Assembly: GCA_964545855.1 (NCBI GenBank)
Contig: CAZJHD010000031.1
Location: 1 to 48,623, forward strand
Direction: 5' to 3'
Length of the DNA: 48,623 nt
Origin: CAZJHD01 sp964545855
GTDB taxonomy: Bacteria > Planctomycetota > UBA1135 > JACQFD01
Position 1 is the first letter of the stretch. Every line of letters begins with the position of its first letter. Under the pieces are notes generated by a model. The model searched no databases. It worked only from the letters and a program-made list of their open reading frames with translations, and had not been told where the DNA came from. The position numbers were made by a program, and so were the translations under genes. Below are positions 33,667 through 42,661 of the stretch, piece by piece.

Positions 33667-36246
33667 GTGGCGGGGACCTCTGCGACTGCAATCACGGGGC
33701 GCAGCCTTCTGGTCGCGTGGGCCAATGAACAGGACCATTGGGTACGCGCTCTCGTCGCGGAGGTCCTGTCTTCGCGCAAGCCGCTCGGCGATGACGGGAT
33801 CCAGCTCTTCTATGACCTGCTGCTGCGCGAGAAAGAGCTGGCCCCTGGCGAACAGCCGGCCGTGGAGAGGCTCGAAGATACCGGTGCCAGCGTCGCGACC
33901 GAGGAACCGCTCGTGCTGACGAGGATCTCGGACGTCCAGAACGTCAACGCGCTCGCAACCGGCCAGGCCATCGACTTGAATCCCGGCCTGACCATCCTCT
34001 TTGGGGAGAACGGGGCCGGCAAGACTGGCTACGTCCGGGTCCTCAAAACCGCCGCGTCTGTCCGAAATGCGGAGCCCATTCTTCCCGACGTGCGGAAGGG
34101 GGCCACGGGGCCACCGGCGGCGTCGATCGGCTACCGCCTCGGGACCAAAGAGGAGAAGCACGCCTGGGGCGGGGAGCAGGGCGTCCGGCCGCTCACGCGG
34201 ATCGATGTATTCGACTCCCGCGGCCTTCTTCTGCACGTCGACGAGGAGCTGACGTATGTCTACACGCCGAGCGACGTCGCTCTCTTCCGCATCGTGCACG
34301 ACGCCATCGAAGGTGTACGCAAGCGGCTCGAGGGGGGCCGGGACGAGCGCCGGCCCCAGGGCAACCCGTTCCTTCCGCGCTTCTCTCGCGAAGCCGGTCT
34401 CTACAGCAAGATCGAGTCGCTCGGGCCCTCCAGCGACCTCCCGGAGCTGCGACGCCTGGCGGAGGTAGGCCCAGAGGAGGAAGAGCAGCTTCCGGCCCTG
34501 CGCGAGACGGTCGAGGCGCTCCGAGGTCGAGCTACGACGGATCGGCTCCAGCTCGTGCGCGACGAGCTGGCCTTGTACCGGCGGGTCCAGACGGCCCTCG
34601 TCGCCGTGGATCGTTTCCCCGCGGCGCAGTACGTGGAGGCGATCTCGCGCCATGAAGCAGCGCTCGCTCGCCACCGCCAGGTGGGTGAGGAGAGTCTTCG
34701 GGATGCATCTGTTCCAGGGGTTCTTGGGCAGCCCTGGCGTGACCTCGTGGACGCGGCCGAGCGGTACATTCGCGACGTCGAGCACGCGCTCTATCCGGGA
34801 GACGGGGACGCATGTGTTTACTGCCGGCAGCCGCTCAATGAGGCGGCGCGGCGGCTCCTCGAGAAGTTCCGGGCGTACAGCAACGACGAGAGCCGGAGAG
34901 ACGCTGCCGATGCCGAGCGCGAGGCCCGCTCCCTCGTGAAGGAAATCGTCGATCTCGAGGCGGCTCAACTCGACCAGGACTTGGCACGGCGGCGCGAGCA
35001 GCTCGCGGAGAACGAGGTCCCGGCGGTCTTCGACTTGGCGCTCGCGTTCCTGAAGGACCTGGCTGCGCTGAAGGCGCACGCGGGCGCGCTCACGCTTCCT
35101 CCCGAGGAGCTGCGATCCCCGCAGAGTGCGACGGACCTACGAGGTTCCCTGGGCGGCCACCTGAACCAGGCGGAGGCTCTGGAGCAGACCCTCTCCGGAG
35201 TGCTGTCGGAGCGCGAGAGGCGACTGCGCGAGGAGCTTCCGAGACTTCGGATGATCGAGGCCCGGCTGACCCTGAGGGAGTTGATCCCCGAGATCGAGCG
35301 TCACGTCGAGGCCGCCCAGTGGGCTGAGCGCGCGGGGCAGGTGTTCAGGCGCTTCCAGGGAACGTTGAAGTCCCTGACAGAGACATCCAAGGTCGCCAGC
35401 GAGCAGCTCCTCAATCAGGACTTTGAGAAGCGCTTCCGTGAGGAGTGCGAGAAGCTCAAGGCGCCCAAGGTCAGCCTCGAGTTCCCCGGCCGAAGAGGAG
35501 AGCCCGCCCGACGCAAGTCGCTCGCACCGCGCCACCGGCTGAGTTCGATTCTCTCGGAGGGGGAGCAGAAGGTCATCGCCCTCGCGGACTTCCTGGCGGA
35601 AGCGACGCTGCGCCGTTCGGCGTCGCCCGTGGTCCTGGACGACCCCGTCACGAGCCTCGACTACAAGCGCATGAGCTACGTGGTCGGCCGGATCACGGAG
35701 CTGGGCACCGAGCGCCAGGTCATCGTCTTCACCCACAACATCTGGTTCACGATGGAACTCCTGGCGCGCTTTGAGAAGAACACGGAGCGCTGCTCTTACT
35801 ACGACGTTTCGGAGGACGGCAACACCCGCGGCCTGGTTGCCCGAGCGACGAACCCGCGTTTCGATAGCTGGGGCGACAAGAGGAAGCGAATCAACGGCCT
35901 CGTCGAACGCGTGAAGAAGGAGACCGACAAGGAGGTCCGGGACGCGCTCATCGAGAAGGCCTACGAGGATCTGCGCGGCGCGTGTGAGATCGTCGTCGAG
36001 CAGGATCTTCTCAAGCGCGTGGTCCAGAGCTACGCACCGAACGTCATGGTGGCCAAGCTCAAGGACATCAAGCTCGCGGAGCTTCCGGCAGCGATCGAGA
36101 AGGTGACCGAGGTACACGACCGATGCTGCCGGTTCATCGGCTCGCACAAGCAGCCCCTCGAGACGTTGAACGTTCGCCCGACCCTCGAGAAGCTCGAGGA
36201 GGACTGGCGGACGCTCCAGGAGGTTCACGGCAGTCTTGCGAGGTAG
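33667..36246 (+). CDS. SMC/RloC-like AAA ATPase with CxxC hook
   Basis: 859-aa ATPase of the ABC/SMC type (AAA_13 or RloC-like). Walker A FGENGAGKT has Lys119. There follow long charged coiled coils (about 230-620), interrupted at the tip by CVYC (Cys383, Cys386) that could form a zinc hook as in Rad50 and RloC. The signature-like motif LSEGEQKVIALADFLAE and Walker B VVLDDPVTSLD (Asp658, Asp659) are at the C-terminal head, then the D-loop and H-switch FTHNIWF. The last 150 residues (RCCRFIGSHKQP) form an accessory helical domain; no certain nuclease motif was found. Starts at GTG 33667, 4 bp after the methyltransferase. Likely a DNA-sensing or effector-gating subunit of the same system. Confidence 0.9.
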   Translation: MAGTSATAITGRSLLVAWANEQDHWVRALVAEVLSSRKPLGDDGIQLFYDLLLREKELAPGEQPAVERLEDTGASVATEEPLVLTRISDVQNVNALATGQAIDLNPGLTILFGENGAGKTGYVRVLKTAASVRNAEPILPDVRKGATGPPAASIGYRLGTKEEKHAWGGEQGVRPLTRIDVFDSRGLLLHVDEELTYVYTPSDVALFRIVHDAIEGVRKRLEGGRDERRPQGNPFLPRFSREAGLYSKIESLGPSSDLPELRRLAEVGPEEEEQLPALRETVEALRGRATTDRLQLVRDELALYRRVQTALVAVDRFPAAQYVEAISRHEAALARHRQVGEESLRDASVPGVLGQPWRDLVDAAERYIRDVEHALYPGDGDACVYCRQPLNEAARRLLEKFRAYSNDESRRDAADAEREARSLVKEIVDLEAAQLDQDLARRREQLAENEVPAVFDLALAFLKDLAALKAHAGALTLPPEELRSPQSATDLRGSLGGHLNQAEALEQTLSGVLSERERRLREELPRLRMIEARLTLRELIPEIERHVEAAQWAERAGQVFRRFQGTLKSLTETSKVASEQLLNQDFEKRFREECEKLKAPKVSLEFPGRRGEPARRKSLAPRHRLSSILSEGEQKVIALADFLAEATLRRSASPVVLDDPVTSLDYKRMSYVVGRITELGTERQVIVFTHNIWFTMELLARFEKNTERCSYYDVSEDGNTRGLVARATNPRFDSWGDKRKRINGLVERVKKETDKEVRDALIEKAYEDLRGACEIVVEQDLLKRVVQSYAPNVMVAKLKDIKLAELPAAIEKVTEVHDRCCRFIGSHKQPLETLNVRPTLEKLEEDWRTLQEVHGSLAR

Positions 36247-36282
36247 ACCCGCGTCTTGCTCGTTCGCGACTAGGAGCATGGC

Positions 36283-37848
36283 TTGACCACCGCCTCCATC
36301 TTCGTCAGCAGCGTCCAGAAGGAGCTGGCCGAAGAGAGGCGCGCCGTGAAGGCGTTCGTCGAGGGCGACCCGTTGCTCCGGCGCTTCTTCACGGTGTTCC
36401 TCTTCGAGGACCTGCCCGCGGCCGACGCTCGGGCCGACGCCGTGTACCTCGACGAGGTGGACCGCGCGGAACTCTATGTCGGGATCTTCGGCAACGAGTA
36501 CGGCTTCGAGGACGGGCAAGGCCTCTCGCCCACGGAGCGGGAGTTCGACCGGGCCACGGCGCGGGCAAAGCCGCGGCTCATCTTCGTCAAGGGAGCGGAC
36601 GACCGCGCGCGGCGCGCGAAGATGGTGGCGCTCGTCCGGCGGGCCGGCGATCAGTTGATCCGGCGACGGTTCGCCGGCGTTCCGGAGCTGACCGCGGCGC
36701 TCTACGCGAGCCTGGTCGAGCATCTCGAGCGGACGGGGCGGCTGCGCACCAAGCCCTTCGATGCGGCAGCGTGCCCCGATGCCACGCTCCGCGATCTGTC
36801 ACGCACGAAGCTCGAGCAGTTCCTCGCGCGCGCCCGAGCCGTGCGGAACTACCCGCTCCCTCCCTCGACGGGGATGAGGGCCGCGCTTGCGCATCTGAAC
36901 CTGCTCGACGCCGGGGCGCCCAGTCATGCCGCGGTGCTCCTGTTCGGGCGCGAACCGCAACGATTCCTGCTGACTTCCGAAGTCAAGTGCCTGCACTTCC
37001 ACGGCACCGAGGTGCAGAAGCCGATCCCGTCCTACCAGGTCTACAAGGGCACGGTGTTCGAGCTGGTCGATCAGGCACTTGACTTCGTCATGTCGAAGAT
37101 CGCTCGACGGGTGGGTACGCGCGCGCTCGGACCGCAGGCCCCGGTCGAGTACGAGCTGCCTCGCGAGGTCGTCGGCGAAGCGATCGTCAACGCCGTGACG
37201 CACCGCGACTACTCGAGCAACGCAAGCGTCCAAGTCATGCTCTTCGAGGATCGTCTCGAGGTCTGGAACCCAGGTGAGCTGCCGCCGTCGTTGACGCTGG
37301 CCGACCTGCGTCAGCCTCACGCTTCGATCCCCCGCAATCCGCTGATCGCCGAGCCGATGTTCCTCGCCGGCTACGCCGAGCGGGCGGGTACGGGCATCCT
37401 CGACATGATCGCCCGCTGCAGAAGGGCGGGACTGCCGGCGCCGGGCTTTCGGCAGAGCGGCGGGCAGTTCATCCAGGCGCTGCACCGGCGCCGGTCCGCC
37501 GCGCGCTCTCGCGGCACCACGGATGTTCCCACGGATGTCACCACGGATGTCACCACGGATGTCGAACCGATCGTGAGGTTGGCTCGGAGACTCGACGGCG
37601 AGATGTCTCGCCGGCAGCTCCAACGCGCGTTGGGTTTGAAGAACGACGAGCACTTCCGAAAGGCCTACCTCCTCCCCGCGCTCGCACAGGGCCTGATCGA
37701 AATGACGGTCCCGGACAAGCCGCGGAGCACGAGGCAGAAATATCGGCTGACGCCCAAGGGTGCCGCTGAGGTTGCGCCGAGCGCGCCCAAGGCGGATCGA
37801 GGCTCGCAAGGCTCTCGAAGGACCGGAAAGTGGAGAAGGGGGCGTTGA
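36283..37848 (+). CDS. DUF4062 - HATPase - winged-helix protein
   Basis: 521 aa in three parts. Residues 1-100 are a DUF4062 domain (IFVSSVQKELAEERRAV, LYVGIFGNEYG, LSPTEREFDRA), common at the N-terminus of signalling and conflict proteins. Residues 215-390 carry a COG2865-type ATP-binding domain (EVVGEAIVNAVTHRDYSSN, LEVWNPGELP, AERAGTGILDMI). After a Thr-Thr-Asp-Val repeat hinge comes a winged helix (about 430-495; MSRRQLQRALGLKNDEHFRK). The usual N-terminal AlbA/Schlafen-like domain of COG2865 proteins is replaced by DUF4062. The TTG at 36283 has AGGAG seven bases upstream; an ATG at 36278 is unusable because it reads Met-Ala-stop. It sits inside the operon, overlapping the helicase, so a sensor or regulator of the system is likely. 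Confidence 0.87.
   Translation: MTTASIFVSSVQKELAEERRAVKAFVEGDPLLRRFFTVFLFEDLPAADARADAVYLDEVDRAELYVGIFGNEYGFEDGQGLSPTEREFDRATARAKPRLIFVKGADDRARRAKMVALVRRAGDQLIRRRFAGVPELTAALYASLVEHLERTGRLRTKPFDAAACPDATLRDLSRTKLEQFLARARAVRNYPLPPSTGMRAALAHLNLLDAGAPSHAAVLLFGREPQRFLLTSEVKCLHFHGTEVQKPIPSYQVYKGTVFELVDQALDFVMSKIARRVGTRALGPQAPVEYELPREVVGEAIVNAVTHRDYSSNASVQVMLFEDRLEVWNPGELPPSLTLADLRQPHASIPRNPLIAEPMFLAGYAERAGTGILDMIARCRRAGLPAPGFRQSGGQFIQALHRRRSAARSRGTTDVPTDVTTDVTTDVEPIVRLARRLDGEMSRRQLQRALGLKNDEHFRKAYLLPALAQGLIEMTVPDKPRSTRQKYRLTPKGAAEVAPSAPKADRGSQGSRRTGKWRRGR
37516..37563 (+). repeat. In-frame 12-bp tandem repeat coding (T-T/P-D-V)4
   Basis: Four copies of ACCACGGATGTC with two substitutions (GTT in the first copy, CCC in the second). 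Length changes would keep the frame and alter only the hinge between the HATPase and winged-helix domains. Similar TTDV-type repeats are known in this protein family. Confidence 0.75.
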
Positions 37849-40800
37849 CCGACTCCGACCGCCACGCCACGGCCGCGCAACCCCTCTTCGTCGACAATCG
37901 CGACGGGAACACGCTCGCGCGGGCGATCACGGCGCACCTGGCGGCGCTGCGGTCCGAGGGGAGAACTCCTTCCGAGCTCTCCGTTTCGACCTGCTACTTC
38001 AACCCCCAGGGGCTGGAGCTGCTCGCGGCCGAGACGCAGCACGTCCCGCGAATCCGTCTCCTCCTCGGCGCGGATCCGACGCCGGAGGCGCAGCGCCAAC
38101 TGCGGTCGCCCGGCGATCCGAAGGAGCCGGAGGTCACGCGGCGCCGCGTGGAGCTCGGGCTAGAGCAGCTCGAGCGCGGGCTTGTGCGAGACCGCGACCT
38201 CCTGCCGTTCGGGCTCGCCGAGGATCGCGCCGTCCGCAGGCTCCTCGAATTCCTGCACTCGGGTCGCATCGAGGTTCGCCGCTACGAGCGGCACTTCCTG
38301 CACGCGAAGGCCTTCCTCTTCCGCGGAGAGAGGCGCGGAATCCTCGCCGGCTCCGCGAACCTCACGCGCGCCGGGCTCCGGACGAACCTGGAGCTCGTGC
38401 TGGGCCACCACGGCGATCCGCTCGTCGGGCAGGTCGAGGAGTGGTTCGACTCGCTCTGGCGCGACGCGGTCTCCTTCGATCTCGCGGCGATCTATTCGGC
38501 ACCGCTCGAGGAGGTGCCTCCCTACCTCGTCTACCTGAAGGTCCTGTGGCACCTCTACCACGACGAGCTGGCGAAGGAGACCGAGGAGGCCAAGGACCGC
38601 GGCTCCATTCCGATCACGAGCTTCCAGAAGCACGGCGTTTGGAGGGCGCGGAAGATCCTCGCGAAGTACGGGGGCGTGCTCGTGGCGGACGGCGTGGGTC
38701 TCGGGAAGACGTACACGGCGGGCGAGCTGATCCGGGACTACCTCAAGAGGCGCCAGCGTGTGCTGCTCGTCTGCCCGGCGAGCCTGCGCGACACGACTTG
38801 GGCGCGATTCCTGAACGAGCACCAGCTCCTCGTGGAGTGCGTCTCCTACGAACAGCTCGCGAACGATCTCCAGCTCGACGGAGACGTGTCCCACCTGAAG
38901 AACCCGCTCGACGACTACGCGCTGGTCGTCGTCGACGAAGCGCACAACTACCGGAATCCCGACACGCCGAGCCGAGCCGCGGTTCTCCGCCGCGTGCTTT
39001 CCGGAGAGCGCCGCGACCTGCTGCTGCTCACGGCCACGCCGGTCAACAACTCGCTCTGGGACCTCTACCACCTGCTGCGATTCTTCCTGCGGCAGGACGC
39101 CTGGCTCTCGGACCGAGGCGTGCTCTCGATCCGCGAGCGCTTCGAGCAGGCGATGCGCGTCGATCCCTTCAGCCTGAGCCCGGACTTGCTGTACCCCGTC
39201 ATCGACGCGACGACCGTGAAGCGCACGCGCCGGTTCATCAAGAAGCACTACGCCAACGACATGATCCGGGGCGCCGACGGCCGCAGGGTGCCGATCCGAT
39301 TCCCGAATCCGATCGCCTCCTCGATCGTCTACGACCTGGACGCGACGCTGCCGGGGTTCTTCCGGCGCCTCGAGGAGATTCTCATGCCGGCCGGCCGGCC
39401 GCCGCTCCTCACGATGGCGCGCTACCAGCCGGAGCGGTATCCGGCCGGCGGCCGACGTGCATCGGGGGACTCGGCGTTGGTGGGGCTTCTCCGCTCGGCG
39501 TTGCTCAAGCGGTTCGAGTCCTCGGCGGAGGCCTTCCGGAAGACCCTCCAGCGGATGATCGGGCAGCACGATGTCTTTCTCGATGCGCTCTCCCGCGGGT
39601 CGGTCGTCCGGCGAGAGTTCTTCCGCGAGCTGTCGGCCGGCGAGGACGACGAAGACATCGACGACCTCCTCGCTTCGAGTGAGAACGCCGACAGCGCAGC
39701 GGCCTATGACGTCGCCTCGCTCCGTGCCGACGCCGAGTCCGACCGAGCCCTGCTCCGGGAGATGGAGCAGACGGTCTCGGTCGTTCGAGCAGAGCAAGAT
39801 CCGAAGCTCGCAGCGCTCGTGGCCGAGCTGGTCTCGATCGCGGAGCGCGCGGACGCCGAGGCGCTCGACGCGGAGGACGCGCGCCAGAAACGAAAGGTGC
39901 TCGTCTTCTCCCACTTCGAGGAGACGATCCAGTGGATCGAGGAATTCCTGGTCGGGGTGATCGCGAAAGACCCGAGGCTCGCGGCCTTCCGCGGCCGCGT
40001 CGCGTCGGTGAGCGGGGCCGATGCGCGCGGCGGAGTCTCGCGCGATGCGGCTCTGCATGGGTTCGCGCCCGTTTCCACCGAGGCGCCGCCGCGCCTCGCC
40101 GACGACCGATTCGATCTTCTCCTCTGCACCGACGTGCTGGCGGAGGGCATGAATCTCCAGCAGTGCCGCAACGTCGTGAACTACGACCTTCCTTGGAACC
40201 CGATGCGCCTCGTCCAGCGGCACGGGCGCGTGGACCGGATCGGCAGCGCGCACCGCGAGGTCTACCTCCGGACGTTCTTCCCCGACGAGCAGCTCGACGG
40301 GATGCTGGACCTCGAGGCGCGCGTTCGGAGCAAGCTTGCGCAGGCGGCAGCCTCCGTCGGAGTCGAGGAGGCGCCGATCGAGAGTGGTGCGACGGGGGAA
40401 CAGTCCTTCGCCGATACCCGCCGCGAGATCGAGCGGCTGCGACGCGAGAACGCGTCGATCTTCGAGGCAGGAGGCACCGAAGGGGCCGCGCAGACGGGCG
40501 AGGAGTACCGTCAGGAGCTGCGTCGGGCTCTGGAGAAGCAGGGAGACGCGATTCGCGACCTGCCCTGGCGCTCGGGCTCGGGCATGCGGAAGGGAGACCG
40601 AGCAGGCCACCTCTTCTGCGCGAAGGTGGGAGAGCGGATCTACCTGCGGTTCGTTCCGGCCGATCCGGTCGCCGACATCGTGGGGGAGCTCGGTACGTGC
40701 CTGAGGCTCCTCGAATGCAGCGAGAGCACGCCGCGCGTCCTCAGCGATGCGATGGCTCTCGCCGCCTACGACGCGTGGGATCGCGCGCGTCGTAGCGTCT

Positions 40801-41165
40801 TCGAGGCGTGGACCTTCGAGACCGATCCGGCGAATCTGCAGCCGAAGGTGCGCAAGCTGAATCGCGACGTCGCGGCGTTCCTTCGCGCGAATCCTCCCGT
40901 CGACGTCGAGGTCAGCCGGCTGGATCGGTGCCTCGACGCGATCGAAGCGCCGTGGTCCCGGCGAGAAGAAGGCGCGCTACGGCTCGCCTGGGAGCGGCAG
41001 ATCGGGACGACTGGCGATCGAGCCCGCTTCCTGGTGGAGGAGGTCGAGCGAATCGGCGCAGAGCCCTTCGAGGCTCCCCGGCATCTTCCGCCCATCGATC
41101 TCGAGGAGATTCATCTGATCACGTGGATGGCGCTCGAGCCCGACCCGAAGGCGCCGCCGTCCTGA
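37830..41165 (+). CDS. SNF2/DEAH-type helicase with N-terminal phospholipase-D-like domain
   Basis: 1111-aa superfamily 2 DNA translocase with an N-terminal PLD-type nuclease domain. HKD motif: HAKAFLF at 158-164 followed by GILAGSANLTRAGL (one HKD, so a dimer would be needed; the Asp is not in the usual position). The helicase core has Walker A DGVGLGKT (Gly288, Lys293), DEAH at 369-372, LLLTATPVNNSLWDLY, FSHFEETIQWIEEFL, and motif VI QRHGRVDRIG at 796-805. The C-terminal 250 residues are a helical accessory region. I give the GTG at 37830; a TTG at 37845 (TTGA overlap) is equally possible. The overlap with the DUF4062 gene shows a single operon. Such PLD-helicases often partner Eco57I-like methylases in defence islands. 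Confidence 0.92.
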   Translation: MEKGALTDSDRHATAAQPLFVDNRDGNTLARAITAHLAALRSEGRTPSELSVSTCYFNPQGLELLAAETQHVPRIRLLLGADPTPEAQRQLRSPGDPKEPEVTRRRVELGLEQLERGLVRDRDLLPFGLAEDRAVRRLLEFLHSGRIEVRRYERHFLHAKAFLFRGERRGILAGSANLTRAGLRTNLELVLGHHGDPLVGQVEEWFDSLWRDAVSFDLAAIYSAPLEEVPPYLVYLKVLWHLYHDELAKETEEAKDRGSIPITSFQKHGVWRARKILAKYGGVLVADGVGLGKTYTAGELIRDYLKRRQRVLLVCPASLRDTTWARFLNEHQLLVECVSYEQLANDLQLDGDVSHLKNPLDDYALVVVDEAHNYRNPDTPSRAAVLRRVLSGERRDLLLLTATPVNNSLWDLYHLLRFFLRQDAWLSDRGVLSIRERFEQAMRVDPFSLSPDLLYPVIDATTVKRTRRFIKKHYANDMIRGADGRRVPIRFPNPIASSIVYDLDATLPGFFRRLEEILMPAGRPPLLTMARYQPERYPAGGRRASGDSALVGLLRSALLKRFESSAEAFRKTLQRMIGQHDVFLDALSRGSVVRREFFRELSAGEDDEDIDDLLASSENADSAAAYDVASLRADAESDRALLREMEQTVSVVRAEQDPKLAALVAELVSIAERADAEALDAEDARQKRKVLVFSHFEETIQWIEEFLVGVIAKDPRLAAFRGRVASVSGADARGGVSRDAALHGFAPVSTEAPPRLADDRFDLLLCTDVLAEGMNLQQCRNVVNYDLPWNPMRLVQRHGRVDRIGSAHREVYLRTFFPDEQLDGMLDLEARVRSKLAQAAASVGVEEAPIESGATGEQSFADTRREIERLRRENASIFEAGGTEGAAQTGEEYRQELRRALEKQGDAIRDLPWRSGSGMRKGDRAGHLFCAKVGERIYLRFVPADPVADIVGELGTCLRLLECSESTPRVLSDAMALAAYDAWDRARRSVFEAWTFETDPANLQPKVRKLNRDVAAFLRANPPVDVEVSRLDRCLDAIEAPWSRREEGALRLAWERQIGTTGDRARFLVEEVERIGAEPFEAPRHLPPIDLEEIHLITWMALEPDPKAPPS

Positions 41166-41221
41166 TCGGGCGGTATCAGAAGCGCCGCATGCCGGCGCGC
41201 TCCGTGCACCGCGAACGCGTG

Positions 41222-41833
41222 CTATCGGCGCGTCGAGTCGCTCGCGCCCGGCTCGACGCGGACCGGCTCGCGCCGGCCCTCGAAGCGGCCGTTCAGGTCG
41301 TCGCCGAGGACGTCGAGCGTGGTCCAGCCGAGGAGCCAGTCGAGGGCCTGGATCGGCGAGGCGCCGATCCGCAGGCCGACCCACACGAGGTGGAACTCCG
41401 CCTCGGCGTCGAGGGCCGAGCCCGGATCGATCCAGGCGCGGAAGCGCCAGTCGTTCTCCCGGTCGATCACCGGGACGATCAGGATGTTCCCCGCGCCGGG
41501 ATTCGGGTCGGCATCGCGGGTCCAGAGGACGGCGACGCCCTTCTGCGTCTCGTCCCAGGTCCGGAAGTTCACGAGCTCGAAGGGATCGTCGGACCAGGTC
41601 GGGCGCCGGTGCGAGCCGGCGCGCGTCGTCTCGGAGTAGCCGATGCCGACGCCGGCGAGCGCCGTCGCCCGGGCGCCGACGTAGAAGCCGGGCCCCCAGG
41701 AGACGTTCACCGGGACGATGTCGACGAAGTCGTAGAGCCGGTCCTCGAAGTAGCCGCCGACGGTCGTGCGGCAGCCTGCGAGGAACGGGAGCCCGAGGGC
41801 GAGGAGGAACGATGCGAGGCGGATCGGCTTCAT
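41222..41833 (-). CDS. Hypothetical lipoprotein
   Basis: 203 aa. A clear lipoprotein signal peptide (KPIRLASFLLALGLPFLAGC, Cys at 21) starts at the ATG at 41833; the frame continues upstream only into the tRNA, so this start is firm. The mature part is beta-rich with GPGFYVGARATALAGVGIG and VAVLWTRDADP, and no family is recognised. It lies between the helicase gene (convergent, 56 bp) and tRNA-Arg, whose transcript may continue into it. Confidence 0.75.
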   Translation of the reverse strand: MKPIRLASFLLALGLPFLAGCRTTVGGYFEDRLYDFVDIVPVNVSWGPGFYVGARATALAGVGIGYSETTRAGSHRRPTWSDDPFELVNFRTWDETQKGVAVLWTRDADPNPGAGNILIVPVIDRENDWRFRAWIDPGSALDAEAEFHLVWVGLRIGASPIQALDWLLGWTTLDVLGDDLNGRFEGRREPVRVEPGASDSTRR

Positions 41834-41843
41834 GGAGGTGGTT

Positions 41844-41920
41844 TGGTACGCCGGGAGGGAGTCGAACCCCCAACCCTCAGCTCCGAAGGCTGATGCTCTA
41901 TCCAGTTGAGCTACCGGCGC
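41844..41920 (-). tRNA. tRNA-Arg (anticodon UCG), CCA encoded
   Basis: On the minus strand all arms fold: acceptor gcgccgg/ccggcgt (first pair G-U), D arm gctc/gagc with loop aactggata, anticodon stem tcagc/gctga with loop cttcgga giving UCG (decodes CGA, Arg), variable loop gggtt, and T arm ggggg/ccctc with loop ttcgact. Discriminator A and genomic CCA follow. Its 3' end points toward the defence-like operon, the usual orientation for an island integration site, though a lipoprotein gene lies between. Confidence 0.95.
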
Positions 41921-42060
41921 TCGTGGAGCGCGGCATTCCGTCGTTCGCACTTCGGCGCGTCAAGGGCGATCCCGAGAATCCGATTCCGCGAGCGCGCCGC
42001 GCGCTGCAGGCTGGCGCGAAGACGCGCGCGCGCGACGATCCGCCGCCCGGGTCGTTCCCC

Positions 42061-42621
42061 ATGCATCGCTCCGACGACGATCGATCCACCCCTCCGCCGA
42101 TGCGGTGCGCCCGCTCCGCCGCCTGGCCGTGGCTCGGTCTCCTGCTGCTCGCCTCCTGCGCCGGCGACCGCGTGCGGGCCCAGGATCAGCGAGACCATCG
42201 GATCGTCCGTATCGACCGGCCGGTCCTCGCGACGGAGTTCTCGACTGGCTCGCGCGTGTTCCGCGTCGATCGCGAGGCGCGGCCCGACGGCGCGGCCGGA
42301 TTCGGCTTCGCGATCCAGCTCGATGAGCCGGGGACGCCGTCGCCTCCCGCCGAGCGCTTCCTCGAGTTCCCGGGCTCCGAGGCCTCGGTGCTCCTCGTCG
42401 TCGCCGGCGACCGCGGCCGACCGTTCTGGAGCCGCGCGGCGCGCGGCTTCGTGAGGCTGCGCCAGTTCGACGAGCGGACGCTGCTCGTGGTCGACCTCGA
42501 GTTCCGCGGCCCGCTCGTGGACGACGGCCTGCGGATCCCGCCGAACGTCTTCCGCGAGGACGTCGACCGGCTCCGGATCTCCGGCACGTTCGAGACGGAG
42601 GCGCGCGCGCGCGACCGCTGA
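42061..42621 (+). CDS. Hypothetical lipoprotein
   Basis: 186 aa from the ATG at 42061. The N-terminus carries a long basic/Ser-rich n-region, a hydrophobic core (WPWLGLLLLAS) and a lipobox LLASC, with the mature part about 155 aa. It reads as an extracellular beta-sandwich (FRVDREARPDGAAGFGFAIQL, FLEFPGSEASVLLVV, RTLLVVDLEFRGPL), ending ETEARARDR. No domain or catalytic motif is recognised. An internal ATG 13 codons later could be the true start, since it would give a more usual signal peptide. It lies alone, upstream convergent to the first HEAT-repeat gene (40 bp). Confidence 0.65.
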   Translation: MHRSDDDRSTPPPMRCARSAAWPWLGLLLLASCAGDRVRAQDQRDHRIVRIDRPVLATEFSTGSRVFRVDREARPDGAAGFGFAIQLDEPGTPSPPAERFLEFPGSEASVLLVVAGDRGRPFWSRAARGFVRLRQFDERTLLVVDLEFRGPLVDDGLRIPPNVFREDVDRLRISGTFETEARARDR

Positions 42622-42661
42622 GGCGCGCCGGCGCCGCTCGGACGACGTCTGCCGCGGGCCG

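Noticed and set aside
37516..37563. CRISPR-like array
   Set aside because: Units are 12 bp, directly adjacent and in frame; there are no spacers and no cas genes.
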